From DATNBU01 sp964476185 (GTDB taxonomy: Bacteria > Desulfobacterota > Binatia > UBA1149 > CAITLU01), in NCBI GenBank assembly GCA_964476185.1, contig CAYYZO010000009.1, positions 1 to 64,000 of the forward strand: DNA of 64,000 nucleotides, in the 5' to 3' direction. Below, in pieces: positions 24,438 to 33,013 of this stretch. The translations under genes were made by a program, and so were the position numbers. The first letter of the stretch is position 1; each line of letters opens with the position of its first letter. The notes under the pieces were generated by a model. It did not search any database. It was not told the DNA's origin and saw only the letters and a program-made list of their open reading frames with translations.

Positions 24438-26801
24438 ATGGACCTCGCCGCGCGCACCCTCGAAGCCTTGGACTGGGAGTTCGTGGCCGGCGCGCTCGCG
24501 GACCAGACGAGAACGAGTCTCGGTCGCCGCGCCGCGCTCGGGATGCGGCCGCTCGACGACCTCGCCGACATCACGGCATCGTTCGACGCGATCTCCGAGG
24601 TGCAGGACCTCGAACAGCAGCGCGGGATCGGTCTTCCACCGGTCGGGGGCGTGGAGGATGTCTTCGGCCTGCTCGACCGCGCGGTGCGCGGCGACGTGCT
24701 CGCTCTCCCGGAGATCGCCGTGCTGCGCTCGACGGTCGCCGCCCTGGCGGCGGTCGAGCGCTTCCTTTCCGCGCAATCCGCGATCGCGCCGACCCTGGCG
24801 GCTCTCGGCCGCCCGATCCGCCTCGACCGCCGCCTGTGCCGCACGCTCGAAGGAGCGCTCGACGACGAGGGCGCGCTGTCCGAGGCCTCGTGGCCCGTGC
24901 TCGGCGAGCTTCGCCGCCGCATCGTCTCCCTCGAACGCAGCCTGCACGCGATGCTCGAGCAGATCCTCGAGTCGCCGGAATACGCCGACGTCCTGCAGGA
25001 CCGCTACGTGACCGTGCGCGGCGACCGCTTCGTGGTCCCGGTCAAGGCGCAGGCCAAGGGACTCGGCCTCGGCATCGTGCACGACGCCTCGCGCAGCGAA
25101 CGCACCGTGTTCGTGGAGCCGGCCGCCGTCGTCCCGATCGGCAACCAGCGGCGCATGGCCGAGGCGGAGCTGAAGGACGAGGAACGCCGGATCCTCGCCG
25201 AGCTGTCGGCGCTCGCGAGCGAGCACGCCGCGTCGCTTCGCGAGGCGCTCGAAGCCGCTGCCGCGATCGACCTCGCCTGCGCCCGCGCGGCCTTCGCCGC
25301 ACGGCTGGGCGCGGTCCGGCCGAACGTCGGACGGGAAGGGGTCGTCGCGCTTCGCGAGGCCCGGCATCCGGTGCTCGTGCTGGCCGGCGCCCCCGTCGTC
25401 GCGAACGACCTGCACCTCGACGCCGGTCGCCCGGTGCTCGTGCTGACCGGCCCGAACGCGGGCGGCAAGACCGTCGCGATGAAGACCGTCGGCCTTTGCG
25501 CGCTGCTCGTGCGCGCCGGCTGCTGGGTGCCCGCCGCGCCCGGCTCGCGGATCGACCTGTTCGACCGCGTGCTCGCGGACATCGGCGACCAGCAGACGGT
25601 CCACGAGGGGCTGTCGAGTTTCTCGGCCCACCTGACCACGCTTCGCGAGATGCTCGCGCTGGCCGGCCGCGGGAGCCTGCTGCTGCTCGACGAGATCGCC
25701 GCCGGGACCGACCCCGCCCAGGGCGGCGCGCTCGCCCGCGCGATCCTCGAGCGGCTCGCGGACGTCGGCGCGCGCGTGGTCGCGACCACCCACTACACCC
25801 AGGTGAAGTCGATGGGCGCCCACGACGAGCGCGTCGAGGTCGCGGCGCTCGAGTACCGCGACGGACGGCCCACGTACCGGGTGGTCGCGGGCGCCGTCGG
25901 CGAAAGCCACGCGCTCGCCGCCGCCGAGCGCGTGGGATTGGACCCGGCGCTGGTAGCGCGCGCGCTATCTCTAATGGAAGAGGGCGAGCGCGCGCTGCAC
26001 GACGCGCTCGCGGCGCTCGACGAGGAACGCGCCCGCGCCGCGGAGGCCGCGCGCCGGCTCGAGGCCGCCGAGGCGACGCTGGCCACGCGCGAACGCGACG
26101 TGGAGACGCGCGAGCGCGAGATCCACGGGCGGGCGCGCGAGGTCGAACGGCGAGCCGCGGCCGCCGTGCTCGGCAAGCTGCACGCGGCCGAGATGGAGGT
26201 GCGCCGCACGCTGGCCGAACTCCGGGAAGGCGCGACCCGGCAGAAGGCCGAGTCCGCGCGCGCAGCGATCGGCACCGCCGCGGAGGCCGCCGAAGCCGTG
26301 CGCCGCGACCCCGCGCCGCGACGGGCGGCGCAGGTGGGGGATCGGGTCCGCGTGCTGCGGCTCGGCGCCGTCGGGGAGGTCGTCGCGATCCGCGAGGACG
26401 AGGTCGAGGTGGTCGCCGGTGCGATGACCGTGCGGGCGAAACCGTCGGAGGTCGAGGTCGTGCAGGCCGCCGCGAAAGTCTCGACATCGCCTGCGAAGCC
26501 GCGCCGGGCCGAGCAGCCGGCGCCGCCCGACTGGCTCGAATCCGCGATGCGCAGCGCCGGCAACACGCTCGACCTGCGCGGCGTGCGCGTCGAGGACGGC
26601 ATCGAGCGCCTCGAGCGTTTCCTCGACGACGCGATGCTCGAGGGCCGCGAGTTCGTGTTCGTGCTGCACGGCCACGGCACCGGCGCGATGAAGAGCGCCG
26701 TCCGGCGGGTGCTGACGGCTTCCCCCTACGTCAACGCGACCGCGCCGGCGCCCGAGGACCAGGGCGGCGACGCGCTGACGGTCTCGAGGCTGCGGGGCTG
26801 A
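24438..26801 (+). CDS. mutS2: Endonuclease MutS2
   Basis: 787 residues, the standard length. N-terminal MutS-like lever and clamp, ATPase with Walker A LTGPNAGGKT at about 335-344, LLLLDEIAAGTDPAQGG (Walker B and signature), a long charged coiled coil (515-620) and a C-terminal Smr nuclease domain from about 705 (LDLRGVRVEDG, FVLHGHGTGAMK). MutS2 suppresses homologous recombination and, in some bacteria, rescues collided ribosomes; it is not the mismatch-repair MutS. All motifs are intact. It begins a plus-strand run with the NfeD-like and SPFH genes. Confidence 0.93.
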   Translation: MDLAARTLEALDWEFVAGALADQTRTSLGRRAALGMRPLDDLADITASFDAISEVQDLEQQRGIGLPPVGGVEDVFGLLDRAVRGDVLALPEIAVLRSTVAALAAVERFLSAQSAIAPTLAALGRPIRLDRRLCRTLEGALDDEGALSEASWPVLGELRRRIVSLERSLHAMLEQILESPEYADVLQDRYVTVRGDRFVVPVKAQAKGLGLGIVHDASRSERTVFVEPAAVVPIGNQRRMAEAELKDEERRILAELSALASEHAASLREALEAAAAIDLACARAAFAARLGAVRPNVGREGVVALREARHPVLVLAGAPVVANDLHLDAGRPVLVLTGPNAGGKTVAMKTVGLCALLVRAGCWVPAAPGSRIDLFDRVLADIGDQQTVHEGLSSFSAHLTTLREMLALAGRGSLLLLDEIAAGTDPAQGGALARAILERLADVGARVVATTHYTQVKSMGAHDERVEVAALEYRDGRPTYRVVAGAVGESHALAAAERVGLDPALVARALSLMEEGERALHDALAALDEERARAAEAARRLEAAEATLATRERDVETREREIHGRAREVERRAAAAVLGKLHAAEMEVRRTLAELREGATRQKAESARAAIGTAAEAAEAVRRDPAPRRAAQVGDRVRVLRLGAVGEVVAIREDEVEVVAGAMTVRAKPSEVEVVQAAAKVSTSPAKPRRAEQPAPPDWLESAMRSAGNTLDLRGVRVEDGIERLERFLDDAMLEGREFVFVLHGHGTGAMKSAVRRVLTASPYVNATAPAPEDQGGDALTVSRLRG

Positions 26802-26849
26802 CCCGCCAGGTCCGCGGCACCGGTTTCCGGATTCTCTCCCTCGAACGGG

Positions 26850-26878
26850 TTGACGGTCCGCCGCCCATTGGCCACGCT
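26850..26878 (+). promoter_or_regulatory. promoter of NfeD-like gene, probably leaderless
   Basis: TTGACG (26850-26855), 17-nt spacer and a weak CACGCT (26873-26878) ending 6 nt before the ATG; same geometry as the mutS2 promoter. Confidence 0.4.
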
Positions 26879-26884
26879 TGCGCC

Positions 26885-27331
26885 ATGCCCTGGTGGTTGT
26901 GGATCCTGCTCGGCTTCGGCCTGCTCGCCGGCGAGATGATGACGCCGACCGGCTTCTACGTCTTCTTCTTCGGCGTCGCGGCGCTCGCGGTCGGGGCGCT
27001 CGGCTGGCTGGAGATCGCCGGCAGCGCGCCGACCCAGTGGCTGCTCTTCTCGATCTTCTCGGTGGTCTCGCTGCTGCTGCTGCGCCCGCGCCTGGCGGGA
27101 CGATTCGACCCGTCGAAAGGCGGCAACACCCCGCTGCCCGACTTCGTCGGCGACATCGCCATCCTCGTCGAGGACCTCGCGCCGGGCGGCGTCGCCAAGG
27201 CCGAGCTTCGCGGAACGTCGTGGAACGTGCGAAGCCACGAGCATCGCCCGCTGCCGCGCGGCGCGCGGTGTCGCGTCGAGCGCGTCGAGGGCCTGACGCT
27301 CTGGGTCGCGCCGCCGCCCGAAGCCGACTGA
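26885..27331 (+). CDS. NfeD-family membrane protein
   Basis: 148 residues. Membrane segments at about 3-14, 20-44 and 49-62, then a small OB-fold-like C-terminal domain (FVGDIAILVEDLAPGGVAKAELRGTSWNVRS..). Short NfeD proteins are encoded next to SPFH/stomatin genes and help organise membrane microdomains. The SPFH gene follows 58 nt downstream, which matches that pairing. Confidence 0.82.
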   Translation: MPWWLWILLGFGLLAGEMMTPTGFYVFFFGVAALAVGALGWLEIAGSAPTQWLLFSIFSVVSLLLLRPRLAGRFDPSKGGNTPLPDFVGDIAILVEDLAPGGVAKAELRGTSWNVRSHEHRPLPRGARCRVERVEGLTLWVAPPPEAD

Positions 27332-27389
27332 GTTCCACCAACCTGGCGTCGACGGCTTTCCCGGCTGTCGGCGCACCCTGGAGATCGCC

Positions 27390-28325
27390 ATGACCGAGAG
27401 CCTGCTCGTCGTCATCACCTTCGCCGCCCTCCTGCTGCTGCTGATCGCGAAAACCGCGATCGTCGTGCCGCAACAGAACGCGTACGTCGTCGAGCGGCTC
27501 GGCAAGTTCCACACGACGCTCGGCGCGGGCTTCCACATCCTTTTCCCGTTCGTGGACGTGATCCGGTACGAGCACTCGCTGAAGGAGACCGCGATCGACA
27601 TCCCGGAACAGGTCTGCATCACGCGCGACAACGTGCAGGTCCACGTCGACGGCGTGATCTACCTGCAGGTCCTCAACGCCGAGCGCGCGTCCTACGGGGT
27701 CTCCGACTACCTGTTCGCGATCAGCCAGCTCGCCCAGACGACGCTCCGAAGCGAGGTGGGCAAGATCGAGCTCGACCGGACCTTCGAGGAGCGCGGCCAC
27801 ATCAACGTGCAGGTGGTCAACGAGCTCGACAAGGCTTCCGAACCGTGGGGCATCAAGGTGCTCCGCTACGAGATCAAGAACATCACGCCCCCCGCCGACG
27901 TGCTCGCCGCGATGGAGAAGCAGATGCGGGCCGAGCGCGAGAAGCGCGCCGTGATCCTGACCTCCGAGGGCAACCGCGACGCGGCCATCAACGTCGCCGA
28001 GGGCCAGAAGCAGCAGGTGATCAAGGCCTCCGAGGCGCACCGCCAGCAGCAGATCAACGACGCCGAGGGCGAAGCCGCGGCGCTGCTGGCCGTGGCGACC
28101 GCCACGGCCGAGGGGATTCGCAAGGTGGCCGAGGCGATCCAGGTTGCCGGCGGCTACGAGGCCGTGCAGCTTCGCGTGGCCGAGAACTACATCGAGCGCT
28201 TCGGCGAGCTCGCCAAGGCGTCGAACACGATGATCCTGCCGGCCAACGTCGCCGACGTGGCCTCGATGATCGCCACCGCGATGAACGTGATCCCCAGGAC
28301 CAAGCCCCCCGGCGCCGAGGTCTGA
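27390..28325 (+). CDS. SPFH/band 7 (stomatin-prohibitin, QmcA-like) protein
   Basis: 311 residues. One N-terminal membrane segment (LVVITFAALLLLLI), then the band 7 domain: VVPQQNAYVVERLGKFHTTLGAGFHILFPF, and a coiled coil with KRAVILTSEGNRDAAINVAEGQKQQVI, characteristic of paraslipin/QmcA. Members oligomerise at the inner membrane and regulate FtsH-type proteolysis. A ribosome site (CTGGAG) precedes the ATG. The gene ends just before an 18-bp hairpin. Confidence 0.9.
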   Translation: MTESLLVVITFAALLLLLIAKTAIVVPQQNAYVVERLGKFHTTLGAGFHILFPFVDVIRYEHSLKETAIDIPEQVCITRDNVQVHVDGVIYLQVLNAERASYGVSDYLFAISQLAQTTLRSEVGKIELDRTFEERGHINVQVVNELDKASEPWGIKVLRYEIKNITPPADVLAAMEKQMRAEREKRAVILTSEGNRDAAINVAEGQKQQVIKASEAHRQQQINDAEGEAAALLAVATATAEGIRKVAEAIQVAGGYEAVQLRVAENYIERFGELAKASNTMILPANVADVASMIATAMNVIPRTKPPGAEV

Positions 28326-28327
28326 AG

Positions 28328-28585
28328 TCGTACTCAGTCATGGTGTGCAGGCACGCCTTTCCGACGCGCGTGCCTGCACACCATGCAATGCGTCCTCCCG
28401 TCATCGGACGCCGCGCCCGCTCCCGTGCTTCCGATCGAGGAACGAAGGCCGATCGCCCATCGTCCTCGTCGAGCGCCGCGCGCCATCCACCCGCACCGGA
28501 ACGGCGCGCGTTTCGACCGGCCACTTCGTCGCGTCCAGGGTCCTCCTCGCGCATCGGCGTGGAGACCGCTTGAATTCGTACTCAG
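28328..28585. repeat. Imperfect 16-bp direct repeats bounding a non-coding segment
   Basis: The word TCGTACTCAG occurs at 28328-28337 and again at 28576-28585, each preceded by GAA plus one variable base, giving about 14 matches of 16. The copies lie 248 bp apart and bound the hairpin and a segment with no convincing gene. Could be a relic insertion or a recombination scar. Confidence 0.4.
28339..28385. terminator. 18-bp perfect stem-loop after the SPFH gene
   Basis: Positions 28339-28356 pair with 28368-28385 around an 11-nt loop, starting 14 nt after the SPFH stop. The stem is long enough to terminate or stabilise the transcript, but no U-tract follows, so it might instead be a mobile or protein-binding element. 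Confidence 0.5.
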
Positions 28586-28814
28586 CGATTCGCGGCGGTT
28601 CGGTCGAACGCATCGGTGGAACGTGAACTCATCCGCATCGAGATTTTCTTCGATCCGGGGAGAAAATAGTCGCCGAAACACCCCCAACCAGGCCTATTCC
28701 TTTGGCCTTCTTCGTTTTACATCCCCGATCTCGCCACCTTACGTTCTTCACCAGCGTTCGGGTGGTTCCGAACGCGATGCCGCGAAGCGCGGTCCGTCGT
28801 CTTGCGGAGTTCCA
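28386..28814. other. Non-coding island with lower GC content
   Basis: About 430 bp without a credible gene. Base composition drops near 28640-28760, where T-rich stretches occur. A 7-bp inverted repeat (28643-28649 with 28661-28667) flanks an 11-nt loop. Short reading frames here lack ribosome sites, family-like sequence and the GC3 bias of the neighbours. The promoter of the following TadG-like gene is expected inside but was not pinned down. Confidence 0.45.
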
Positions 28815-28909
28815 CACCGGGGCGCAACCGGTGCCACGACGCAGGCCTGACGTCTTGGAGGGGCGGCGTTCCACAGCCGCCGGCAGCCTGAGAGGGCGAC
28901 TCAGGAGGG
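28815..28909 (+). promoter_or_regulatory. Structured 5' leader with consecutive hairpins before TadG-like gene 1
   Basis: Small stem-loops follow each other: CACCGG 28815-28820 with 28828-28833; GGCGGC 28862-28867 with 28876-28881; CCTGAG 28887-28892 with 28900-28905. A weaker GACG/CGTC pairing lies near 28838-28854. The right arm of the last stem overlaps the AGGAGGG ribosome site (28903-28909), so folding could hide it. No known riboswitch consensus fits. Confidence 0.45.
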
Positions 28910-28915
28910 ACAGAC

Positions 28916-29992
28916 ATGACGAAAGATCGAATCCGGAAAGAAGGAAGGGATGGTGAGCGCGGGATGACGCTCCTGCTGATGGCCTTCGCGATCGTGGGCC
29001 TGATCGGGGCGGGCTCGCTCACCGTGGATCTTGGATCGGCCCTGGTGACCAAGGCCGAACTGCAGAACGTCGCGGACTCGAGTTCGCTCGCGGCGACGCG
29101 GGAACTCGCATTGATCTACAAGGAGCGCGCCGGCAACACCGACTACAAGACGTACACGCTGACCTCGGCGGACGAGTCCCGCATCCAGAACCGGGCGATC
29201 GCCTACGCCGCCGCGAACAGGGCCGGCGGCATCTCCATCGTCGTCGGATCGGACGACATCGTCCCGGCCCGATACGACATCGCCACCGGCCAGACGACTC
29301 CCGGCAAGACCGGCGCACGCGCGGTGGCGGTGACCGGGCGCCGGGACGATGTCCAGAACGGCCAGGTCCAAACCGCGCTCGGGCGGGTGCTCGGCATCGA
29401 CCAGATCGCCGTCACGGCGGATTCGACCGCCGCGATCTCGGCCGTCGGCAAGCTGAAGACCGGAAAGGGGGAGTTTCCGATCGGCCTGGACGAGGACTGG
29501 TTCACCCACCACACATGCGCGTCGCCGGAGAACGTCCGGCTCTATCCCACCAGTCCCGGGTCCTGCGCGGGCTGGCACACCTTCGACGTGAAGCCGGCGT
29601 CGAGTTCCCGGCTTCGCAAGATCATCGAGGGGATCGAAGAGGGATCGTTCCAGAGTCCCGTGACCACCGCCGGCCAGACCCGCTACGAGTTCGTCGGCGG
29701 GACCATCGAGCCGGCCCTGAACGACCTCGCCCACCTTTTCAACGTCAAGCAGACGGGCGGGACCTGGCTCGTGAACGTGCCGGTCTACCAGTCGAGCGGC
29801 TGCGCGAACCCGAACCAGGACCGGCTGATCGTCGGCTTCGCGAAGTTCCGGCTCACGGCGGTCCAGGGCAATCCCGGAGGCCGGGTCGAGGGCGACGTCG
29901 AGTGCGGCATCTTCACCGACGACGAGGTGGCCGAGGGCGGCGGGGTCAACGATTTCGGCACGTTATCCGGCATCCCGTCGATGATCCGCTAG
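28916..29992 (+). CDS. TadG-like Flp pilus-associated protein 1
   Basis: 358 residues. The N-terminus GERGMTLLLMAFAIVGLIGAG followed by VDLGSALVTKAELQNVADSSSLAA matches the TadE/TadG pilus-assembly start: one hydrophobic segment at about 17-37 and a glycine-containing prepilin-like site. The rest is an exported domain with VTGRRDDVQNGQVQTALGRVLG, a paired-Cys region (YPTSPGSCAGWHTF, SSGCANPNQDR) and VECGIF near the end. In Tad systems such minor pseudopilins sit at the membrane. No other tad gene is in the window. The ribosome site AGGAGGG is 6 nt upstream. Confidence 0.72.
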   Translation: MTKDRIRKEGRDGERGMTLLLMAFAIVGLIGAGSLTVDLGSALVTKAELQNVADSSSLAATRELALIYKERAGNTDYKTYTLTSADESRIQNRAIAYAAANRAGGISIVVGSDDIVPARYDIATGQTTPGKTGARAVAVTGRRDDVQNGQVQTALGRVLGIDQIAVTADSTAAISAVGKLKTGKGEFPIGLDEDWFTHHTCASPENVRLYPTSPGSCAGWHTFDVKPASSSRLRKIIEGIEEGSFQSPVTTAGQTRYEFVGGTIEPALNDLAHLFNVKQTGGTWLVNVPVYQSSGCANPNQDRLIVGFAKFRLTAVQGNPGGRVEGDVECGIFTDDEVAEGGGVNDFGTLSGIPSMIR

Positions 29993-30061
29993 CCGGGAAC
30001 CGGGAAGATGACGGCACGGCAGCTCGCGGACCCAGCCCGGACCCGACCGGACCGCCGGAAG

Positions 30062-30095
30062 GCCCGCCCAAGGCCCCAAGGGGCTTCGGGCGGGC
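30062..30095 (+). terminator. Hairpin between the two TadG-like genes
   Basis: GCCCGCCC (30062-30069) pairs with 30088-30095, and the interior adds an almost perfect CCCC/GGGG stem. It lies 70 nt after the first gene stop. There is no U-tract; partial termination or transcript processing is likely. Confidence 0.5.
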
Positions 30096-30196
30096 TGTGG
30101 ATTTCCCCGTCGAGTCCACGGGCGACCACCCGTGAAACCGCTTCCCAAAAGCTGTTTTCGCCGCTATCGTCCGGGGACGTAGATCGACGGAAAGAC

Positions 30197-30225
30197 TTGA
30201 TGCCGGGGTCAGCAGTCGCTATCCG
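30197..30225 (+). promoter_or_regulatory. promoter of TadG-like gene 2
   Basis: TTGATG (30197-30202), exactly 17 nt, TATCCG (30220-30225). A leader of about 27 nt follows, with a GGGGGG ribosome site at 30245-30250 before ATG 30259. The second copy therefore can be expressed separately. Confidence 0.5.
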
Positions 30226-30258
30226 GCGTCGAAAGAAGGCTCTTGGGGGGCCTGACCT

Positions 30259-31350
30259 ATGAGAGAAACGACGAATCCTCCGCGCAAGGGTGAGCGCGGG
30301 ATGATCATCATCCTGATGGCGATCGCGATGGTCGGGCTGATCGGCGCCGGCTCCCTCGCGATCGACATCGGTTCCGCGCTCGTGACGAAAGCCGAGCTGC
30401 AGAACGTCGCGGATGCGAGTTCGCTTGCGGCGACTCGCGAGCTGGCGATGGTCTACAGGGACCGGCTCAGCAGCAACGGCAACAAGGACGTCGGCACTTA
30501 CGCGCTCACCGGCGACGACATCAAGAGGATCCAGGACAAGGCCGTCGCGTTCGCCGCGGCGAACAAGGCCGGCGGCCTCTCCATCGTGGTCGAGAAGACT
30601 GCCGACGTGCAGCCGTGCGTCTGGAATGACGCGAAGAAGGCCTACGACAAGTGCGGATGGGACGTGGAGGGCCCCCGCGCCGTTCGCGTCACCGGACGCC
30701 GCGACGACGTCCAGAACGGACAGGTCCAGACGGTGCTCGGGCGCGTGCTCGGTATCAACCAGATCGCGATCGATGCGACCGCGGCCTCCGCGATCACCGC
30801 CGCCGGCACGCTCAAGTACGGCAAGGGCGAATTCCCGATCGGCCTCGACGAGGACTGGTTCAGCTCCCACACCTGCGCATCCAACGAGACGGTGGTGATG
30901 TATCCTACCAGTCCCGGATCCTGCGCCGGCTGGCACACCTTCAACACGAAGCCGGCTTCGGCTTCGCGCCTGAAGGAGATCGTCGAGGGCATCGGCAACG
31001 GATCCTTCAAGAGTCCGGAGACGATCGCCGGCGAGACGCGCTACGAGTTCGTGGGCGGTACGATCAACCCGATCCTCGAAGCCCTCGAAGGGGTTTTCGA
31101 CGCGAAGAAGACCGGTGGATCCTGGCTGGTGAACGTTCCCGTCTACCAGTCGAGCGGCTGCGCGAACCCGAACCAGGATCGCCTGATCGTCGGCTTCGCG
31201 AAGATGCGGATCACGAAGGTCAAGAAGCAGCCGAACGGCCGCGTCGAGGGAGACGTGGAGTGCGGGATCTTCACCGATGAAGAAACAGCCGTAGGCAACG
31301 GCCCCAAGGACTTCGGCACCCTAGTCGGAGTTCCCGGCATGGTTCAGTAA
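30259..31350 (+). CDS. TadG-like Flp pilus-associated protein 2
   Basis: 363 residues, a close paralogue of the protein at 28916 over its full length. Shared blocks include GERGM at the N-terminus, AELQNVADASSLAATRELA, FPIGLDEDWF, YPTSPGSCAGWHTF, VPVYQSSGCANPNQDRLIV and VEGDVECGIFTD. The main difference is a short insert around residues 118-134 containing two extra Cys (QPCVWNDAKKAYDKCGW). The pair arose by tandem duplication. It ends 20 nt before a strong terminator. Confidence 0.72.
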   Translation: MRETTNPPRKGERGMIIILMAIAMVGLIGAGSLAIDIGSALVTKAELQNVADASSLAATRELAMVYRDRLSSNGNKDVGTYALTGDDIKRIQDKAVAFAAANKAGGLSIVVEKTADVQPCVWNDAKKAYDKCGWDVEGPRAVRVTGRRDDVQNGQVQTVLGRVLGINQIAIDATAASAITAAGTLKYGKGEFPIGLDEDWFSSHTCASNETVVMYPTSPGSCAGWHTFNTKPASASRLKEIVEGIGNGSFKSPETIAGETRYEFVGGTINPILEALEGVFDAKKTGGSWLVNVPVYQSSGCANPNQDRLIVGFAKMRITKVKKQPNGRVEGDVECGIFTDEETAVGNGPKDFGTLVGVPGMVQ

Positions 31351-31370
31351 GTCAGCCGAGCCGGCTCGAC

Positions 31371-31410
31371 GAAAAAGACCCGCCGCTCTCCGGAGCGGCG
31401 GGTCTTTTTC
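31371..31410 (+). terminator. Strong intrinsic terminator after TadG-like pair
   Basis: A 17-bp stem (31372-31388 with 31393-31409) with a 4-nt loop. A run of five A on the left and five T on the right makes it work in both directions: it ends the TadG-like unit on plus and the MBL-lipoprotein gene on minus. Confidence 0.88.
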
Positions 31411-31452
31411 GTTGGTGCCATCGTCGATCGACCTGAGCGCGAGCCGAATCGG

Positions 31453-32481
31453 TCAGTTCGAGTCGGCGGCCAGCGCCGGGGGTGACCCGCCGGGCGGGTC
31501 GTGGACGACGAACGAGTCGATGCCGATCTTCGCGACCGCCTCGTCGTCGTGTCCCGGCACCACCACCAGGCGCGGTTCGAGCATCGCGAATTTCCTGATC
31601 CGCCAAGCCTGCTCCCACCAGAGCGCCATGTCGTCGGCGAGGATCGGGCGCGCCGGCCAGCGCCAGCTCTTCTCGGTCCAGGCCGCGTCGCCGGTGAGCA
31701 GCACCGGCGCGGCCTCGGTCTTCACGATCATGCCCGTGCTTCCGGGCGTATGCCCGGAGAGGTCCACGGTCGCGACGCTGCCGTCGCCGAGCAGGTCGTG
31801 CGCGGCGAGCAGCGTCGCGAGCGGCTTCTCGGCCCGATAGTCGATGGTCTGCCAACGCGCCATGCCGGCCAGCGCGTCCGGGTCGACGAAGTCAGTCCGG
31901 CTGAGCCCCTGCTCGGCCCAGACCTTCTCCGCCGCGCCGACCACGATCGTCGCGTTGGGAAACGAATCGATCGCGCCGGTGTGGTCGAAGTGGAGGTGGG
32001 AAAGGACGACGCGCGTGACCTCGGCCGGGTCGAGACCGGCCGCGCGCATCTGCGCGGGCAGGTCCGCCCCCTCCGGGATGTCCATGAGCCGCAGCTTCGC
32101 CCCGAGCCAGCCGACGTAGTGCTCCGGATCGATCCGCGCCCGCTCGGCCAGGCCGGTATCGAACACGAGAAGCCCGGCCGTCGGGTGCTCGACGACGAAC
32201 GCCCACGCGCCCATCTCGACGACGGTCGTCCAGCTTCCGCCTGCGAACGTCACGCCCTCGAGGCTGCGGATGCCGCCGGTGCGGAACGCGTGGACCTTCA
32301 GGCCCGCGACCCCCTGGTACGGCTGCGCCCAGCCGTCGAGCGTCGACTCGATGCGAGGAATCGGGAGCGGGTCGTAGCAGGCCGACAGCGCCAGGCACGC
32401 GGCGGTCGAGGCAAGGCAGGCGCGCCAGCGCCCGGAAGTGGTGGGAAGAGGCCGGTCAGCGGCTGGGATGCGGCGTCGCAT
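31453..32481 (-). CDS. MBL-fold metallo-hydrolase lipoprotein (AHL-lactonase-like)
   Basis: 342 residues. N-terminal signal with lipobox ALSAC (Cys35), so a periplasmic lipid-anchored enzyme. Metal-binding SHLHFDHTG (H162, H164, D166, H167), later GHTPGSTG, LLTGDAAW and VPGHDDE, matching the quorum-quenching-lactonase-like branch of metallo-beta-lactamase-fold hydrolases. Substrate unknown. It follows the DUF3024 gene by 6 nt and shares its transcript. Confidence 0.82.
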   Translation of the reverse strand: MRRRIPAADRPLPTTSGRWRACLASTAACLALSACYDPLPIPRIESTLDGWAQPYQGVAGLKVHAFRTGGIRSLEGVTFAGGSWTTVVEMGAWAFVVEHPTAGLLVFDTGLAERARIDPEHYVGWLGAKLRLMDIPEGADLPAQMRAAGLDPAEVTRVVLSHLHFDHTGAIDSFPNATIVVGAAEKVWAEQGLSRTDFVDPDALAGMARWQTIDYRAEKPLATLLAAHDLLGDGSVATVDLSGHTPGSTGMIVKTEAAPVLLTGDAAWTEKSWRWPARPILADDMALWWEQAWRIRKFAMLEPRLVVVPGHDDEAVAKIGIDSFVVHDPPGGSPPALAADSN

Positions 32482-32487
32482 CCCGGG

Positions 32488-32856
32488 TCACGCCGTCCAG
32501 TAACAACCGAACGGGTCGCGCGCGATCTCGGCCAGGCACTCGTCGATCGAACCGACGAACGGATCGCAGCCGGGCGCCGAGTAAGCCGTCCAGCGGCCGT
32601 TGCCTTTCTTCCAGAAGAGCTGCCAATCGCCCGCGCCGCTCGCGCGGAGCTGCGCGATGCGCGACTCCACGAACTCGCCGCCACAGGCCTCGCGGCGCTG
32701 GTGCACGATCGTGAAGACTCCGGCCGAGCTCTCGAAGACGTGGACGCCGCCTCGCGAACCCGTTCGCGAGGCGAGACGACGCCGAACCAGCGCGGGAAGG
32801 AAGTCGAACACCGTGGCGACGCGAGCGCGCGACGGAGAAGCCGAGGTCAGCGGCAT
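32488..32856 (-). CDS. DUF3024 protein
   Basis: 122 residues. The core (FTIVHQRREACGGEFVESRIAQLR...DWQLFWKKGNGRWTAYS) fits DUF3024, a small cytoplasmic family of unknown role with a characteristic W-x-L-x-W-x4-G-x-W pattern. The start ATG 32856 is supported by a promoter ending 8 nt upstream; longer in-frame extension lacks coding character. Confidence 0.65.
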   Translation of the reverse strand: MPLTSASPSRARVATVFDFLPALVRRRLASRTGSRGGVHVFESSAGVFTIVHQRREACGGEFVESRIAQLRASGAGDWQLFWKKGNGRWTAYSAPGCDPFVGSIDECLAEIARDPFGCYWTA

Positions 32857-32864
32857 GGCGGCGG

Positions 32865-32893
32865 ACCCTAGCCAAGGGATGCGCAGGGGGCAA
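32865..32893 (-). promoter_or_regulatory. promoter of DUF3024-MBL operon, probably leaderless
   Basis: Minus strand: TTGCCC (32888-32893), 17-nt spacer, TAGGGT (32865-32870), 8 nt to the ATG. Confidence 0.5.
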
Positions 32894-32943
32894 ACCCACT
32901 GCGCACGCCGACGAAGGTTGTCGCAAGCCCGGGGGGCGGCGGT

Positions 32944-32949
32944 TATAAC
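32944..32949 (+). promoter_or_regulatory. -10 element upstream of ArnT-like gene
   Basis: TATAAC in a GGTTATAACG context stands out in GC-rich DNA, 64 nt before the ATG at 33014. The best -35 candidate (TTGTCG 32918-32923) is 20 nt away, longer than ideal. Confidence 0.4.
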
Positions 32950-33013
32950 GATCGCGGCCGCGCGACGCGGCCTTCGTGTCCATGATCGCGGAGCCGATAT
33001 CGCGAGGCCGGCA

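Noticed and set aside
24438..26801. Mismatch-repair MutS1
   Set aside because: No mismatch-recognition N-terminal domain, and a C-terminal Smr domain identifies MutS2.
28334..28687. Possible minus-strand gene starting MGVFRRLFSPRIEEN
   Set aside because: No ribosome site, no GC3 bias, ends within the perfect hairpin; looks like chance.
28815..28910. c-di-GMP (GEMM) or TPP riboswitch, suggested by GACGCAGGCC and CCTGAGA words
   Set aside because: The GEMM tetraloop/receptor and the TPP second conserved block are missing; only a generic structured leader is supported.
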